A DNA stretch of 6,880 bases from Lachnospiraceae bacterium OF09-6 (GTDB taxonomy: Bacteria > Bacillota > Clostridia > Lachnospirales > Lachnospiraceae), in contig QUMM01000064.1 in assembly GCA_003435055.1 (NCBI GenBank), forward strand, positions 1-6,880. The letters are read 5' to 3'. Position 1 is the first letter of the stretch; each line of letters opens with the position of its first letter. This document shows, piece after piece, positions 5,193 through 6,880 of the stretch. A model generated the notes under the pieces. That model made no database searches. It saw only the letters and a program-made list of their open reading frames with translations, and was not told where the DNA came from. Both the position numbers and the translations under genes were made by a program.

Positions 5193-6218
5193 ATGAAAAC
5201 AGAAGAATATTTGAATGAGTTAAGAACGGTATTAGTTGCTGCAGATGAATGTGAGGCTGATATCGTAGCAGCAGAGCAATATGCTGAAAATTTGATGCAA
5301 TTAGGAATGCCTGTGATTTTTGATTTGCATCATTTCGCAAAGCTTGTAGGTAAAGAAGCACGTGATATTGGAAATATGATGATGCATCAGGAAGATTTTT
5401 TTTACAGACAGGTGCAAATCGAGAAAAAACACGGCGGATATAGGACTCTGGATATTCCTGCAATGAATTTGAGAAATATTCAAAAGTGGATATTAAAAAA
5501 TATTTTGTATCAGATCAGTGTTTCTGAACATGCCTGTGGATTTTGTAAAAAAAGATCCATTGTGACGAATGCTGAAAGACATGTGGGAAAAGAGTGTGTC
5601 ATAAATGTAGATATAAAAGATTTTTTCCCAAGTGTTCACGGCGATCAGATTTTTAAGATTTTTTATTATTATGGATATACTACGGAAGTTTCTTATCTTT
5701 TATCCAGACTGTGCACTTACAGAGATTATTTACCACAGGGAGCACCGACCAGTCCATATTTATCGAATATTGTATGCTTAAAATTGGATAAAAGACTTTC
5801 ACGACTGGCGAAATCATATCAGGCAGAATATTCCAGATATGCAGATGATATTACCTTTTCAGGAAATGCAGGAATAAAGGCGATGTTGCCGATTGTGGAA
5901 GGGATAGTAAATGAAGAAGGGTATCTTTTGAATAAGGACAAGACCAGAATTGCTTATAAGCATCAAAGACAAGAGGTTACCGGACTTCTTGTAAACGGAA
6001 CAACGGTACGAGTAAGTAAACAATATCTGAAAAAGTTTTCACAGGAAATATATTATTGCAAAAAATTCGGTGTCCGAAGTCACATGGAACATATTCACTG
6101 TGAGAAAAGATTTTTCAGAGATCATATGTATGGGAAAGCTTATTTTATCCAAATGGTAGACCGAGATATGGGAAAAAGATATTTTGCAGAGTTAGAACAG
6201 ATCGATTGGGAAAGCTAA
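5193..6218 (+). CDS. Retron reverse transcriptase
   Basis: This 341-residue RT copies the msd part of the adjacent ncRNA into DNA. All retron-RT signs are present: the NAxxH motif (NAERH, 126-130), the first catalytic aspartate in INVDIKDFFPS (D140), PQGAPTSPYLSN (181-192), the catalytic RYADDITFSG (A217-D218-D219) and the VTG motif (EVTGLLVNG, 261-269), which in retron RTs helps recognise its own msr. The C-terminal thumb (HCEKRFFRDHMYGKAYFIQM) completes a normal-length enzyme. I chose the ATG at 5193 because GGAG lies seven bases upstream; an in-frame ATG at 5157 would add 12 residues encoded by the ncRNA a2 arm and has no ribosome binding site. There are no frameshifts or lost catalytic residues, so it should be active. 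Its stop is 2 bases before the next gene. Confidence 0.95.
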   Translation: MKTEEYLNELRTVLVAADECEADIVAAEQYAENLMQLGMPVIFDLHHFAKLVGKEARDIGNMMMHQEDFFYRQVQIEKKHGGYRTLDIPAMNLRNIQKWILKNILYQISVSEHACGFCKKRSIVTNAERHVGKECVINVDIKDFFPSVHGDQIFKIFYYYGYTTEVSYLLSRLCTYRDYLPQGAPTSPYLSNIVCLKLDKRLSRLAKSYQAEYSRYADDITFSGNAGIKAMLPIVEGIVNEEGYLLNKDKTRIAYKHQRQEVTGLLVNGTTVRVSKQYLKKFSQEIYYCKKFGVRSHMEHIHCEKRFFRDHMYGKAYFIQMVDRDMGKRYFAELEQIDWES

Positions 6219-6220
6219 AC

Positions 6221-6781
6221 ATGAAAAAAGAAGAGTTGGTCAAATTAAAGAAAATTGCCAGTGCATTACTGAAAAAGGAAGATCCAGAAAGCGGTATATC
6301 TTTTAAGGAAGACACGGTACTGAGTATTCCAGAAGTGGAGCAATATAATCAACAGATTTATGATTTGCTGGATAACTTACTGGAGAAAGAATATAAGAAA
6401 ATGGACTGGAGAAAGAAAAAGAAGTTTTCTCTGACAAAAGAACAGAAAATGCATATTGCAGTTAGTGATGAGCCGATATCAATCAGTAAGTTTTGCTATT
6501 GTATTAATAAAGTGATTTCAGCAGATATGAGAAAAATACGAGGTGAACATATCCTGGACGGGTTAGAAGATATGGGGTATCTATATACTGTGGAAGAGAA
6601 AGGAAACATATCCAGAAGACCCACAGAGCAGGGAAAAAAGTTGGGAATAGAAGTGGTAGAACGGGAAAATGAATACGGGAATAAGTATTGGGTCAATCTT
6701 TATACAAAAGATGCACAGTGCTTTATTCTGGATCATTTGAATGATTTTTTTGAAACATATTATTTGGGACGATTCATGTAA
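6221..6781 (+). CDS. Retron-linked accessory protein with winged-helix-like domain
   Basis: This is a 186-residue cytosolic protein encoded 2 bases after the RT stop (GGGAAAG just upstream of the ATG lies inside the RT gene), so it is almost certainly co-translated with the RT. The first 70 residues are lysine-rich helix (KKEELVKLKKIASALLKKED, then WRKKKKFSL). Residues about 85-165 look like a winged helix: ISISKFCYCINKVI, KIRGEHILDGLEDMGYL, a wing ending RRPTEQGKKLGI, and a terminal YGNKYWVNLYTKDAQCFILD. A similar T..G...GI...G..Y...Y...AQ.FI pattern recurs in DNA-binding tails of some Firmicute helicases and phage proteins, from memory. I do not recognise a named family. It could be a second DNA-binding or msDNA-binding subunit, or a regulator. 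An in-frame TTG at 6206 is a weaker start. Confidence 0.65.
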   Translation: MKKEELVKLKKIASALLKKEDPESGISFKEDTVLSIPEVEQYNQQIYDLLDNLLEKEYKKMDWRKKKKFSLTKEQKMHIAVSDEPISISKFCYCINKVISADMRKIRGEHILDGLEDMGYLYTVEEKGNISRRPTEQGKKLGIEVVERENEYGNKYWVNLYTKDAQCFILDHLNDFFETYYLGRFM

Positions 6782-6880
6782 GTTTATTAGGATGATGGGT
6801 AATAGATACTCAATAAATGAAGAAAAACAATATGTGTTTATTATAAACAAAAAGATAGTATATTGACGCCACTGGATGAA
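6782..6880 (+). other. 3' end of the window, no gene assigned
   Basis: After the last retron-linked gene there are 99 bases without a supported gene. TGTTTA (6835-6840) and TAAACA (6844-6849) form a weak 6-bp hairpin with a 3-nt loop and no T-run. A frame open from about 6821 to the window end reads YYKQKDSILTPLDE at its end, which could be the beginning of another gene, but it has no clear start codon or ribosome binding site inside the window. Confidence 0.3.

Larger units (their letters stand above)
3779..6781 (+). other. Retron-type defence locus (PRTase, wHTH, ncRNA, RT, second wHTH)
   Basis: Five parts lie in one direction: a PRTase-like effector, an overlapping small winged-helix protein, a structured ncRNA with paired a1/a2 ends, a retron reverse transcriptase, and a second winged-helix-like protein. 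Known retrons are phage-defence systems in which the RT makes a branched msDNA that keeps a toxic effector in check. From memory, published retron surveys list a class with a PRTase-like effector and a winged-helix partner, so the core matches a known class; the fourth gene is less familiar. The locus sits between a truncated AAA-ATPase-like gene and the window end, next to IS debris, which fits a laterally acquired defence cassette. Confidence 0.85.

Noticed and set aside
5050..6794. An 11-base match TATTAGGATGA in the msd stem (about 5052) and just after the last gene (about 6786), as a possible att-like direct repeat
   Set aside because: In A+T-rich sequence of this length 11-base matches are expected by chance, and the copy at the msd is inside a functional stem rather than at the locus edge.
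1..6880. CRISPR array, tRNA or rRNA genes
   Set aside because: No regularly spaced repeats, no cloverleaf with a GTTCRA-type T-loop, and no rRNA-like conserved stretch were seen on either strand.

Overview
The base composition (A+T-rich, about 38-40% G+C by eye), the AGGAGG-type ribosome binding sites and the mix of IS3, IS1380 and IS4 remnants, an AAA-ATPase-like/DUF1703 gene and a REP-like ACCGTCCCC element suggest a low-G+C Firmicute, most likely a gut Clostridium/Lachnospiraceae-type genome. This is an inference from style, not from a marker gene.

Layout. (1) Positions 1-1111 hold decayed sequence: a minus-strand reading frame broken by two in-frame stops (124-about 650) with a terminator-like hairpin beyond its end, a short plus-strand fragment (594-809), and the C-terminal tail of a probable Rpn/PD-(D/E)XK-type protein (860-1111). 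(2) Positions 1113-2054 are a graveyard of three insertion-sequence pieces joined end to end: the start of an IS3-type OrfA, the middle of an IS1380-type transposase (frameshifted), and, on the other strand, the start of an IS4-type transposase (nonsense codon). (3) Positions 2055-2322 contain no gene but several hairpins, a good sigma-70 promoter and an intrinsic terminator standing between that promoter and the next gene. (4) Positions 2323-2925 encode an intact HD-domain phosphohydrolase of the YfbR/HDDC2 type, followed by a REP-like repeat. (5) Positions 3038-3673 are the N-terminal part of an AAA-ATPase-like (DUF1703-family) gene that has lost its C-terminus.

(6) Positions about 3779-6781 are the main content: an apparently complete retron-type defence locus. 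In order it has a phosphoribosyltransferase-like effector (PRTase-CE type, IDDFxGSGKT loop), a small winged-helix protein overlapping it by 8 bases, a structured non-coding RNA, a retron reverse transcriptase (NAxxH, YADD, VTG motifs), and a second, larger winged-helix-like protein 2 bases after the reverse transcriptase. The ncRNA was found by reading the 213-base gap: a 14-bp a1/a2 pairing (4988-5001 with 5165-5178) encloses an msr-like hairpin, a long msd stem-loop and a second 10-bp hairpin.

The expected logic, by analogy with known retrons, is that the reverse transcriptase copies the msd part of the ncRNA into a branched DNA that, with the RT and the winged-helix protein(s), holds the PRTase effector inactive until phage disturbs the complex. 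The PRTase substrate and the job of the fourth gene are unknown. All genes of the locus lie on the plus strand with overlaps or very short gaps, apart from the space taken by the ncRNA, so one operon is likely; I could not find a convincing promoter for it.
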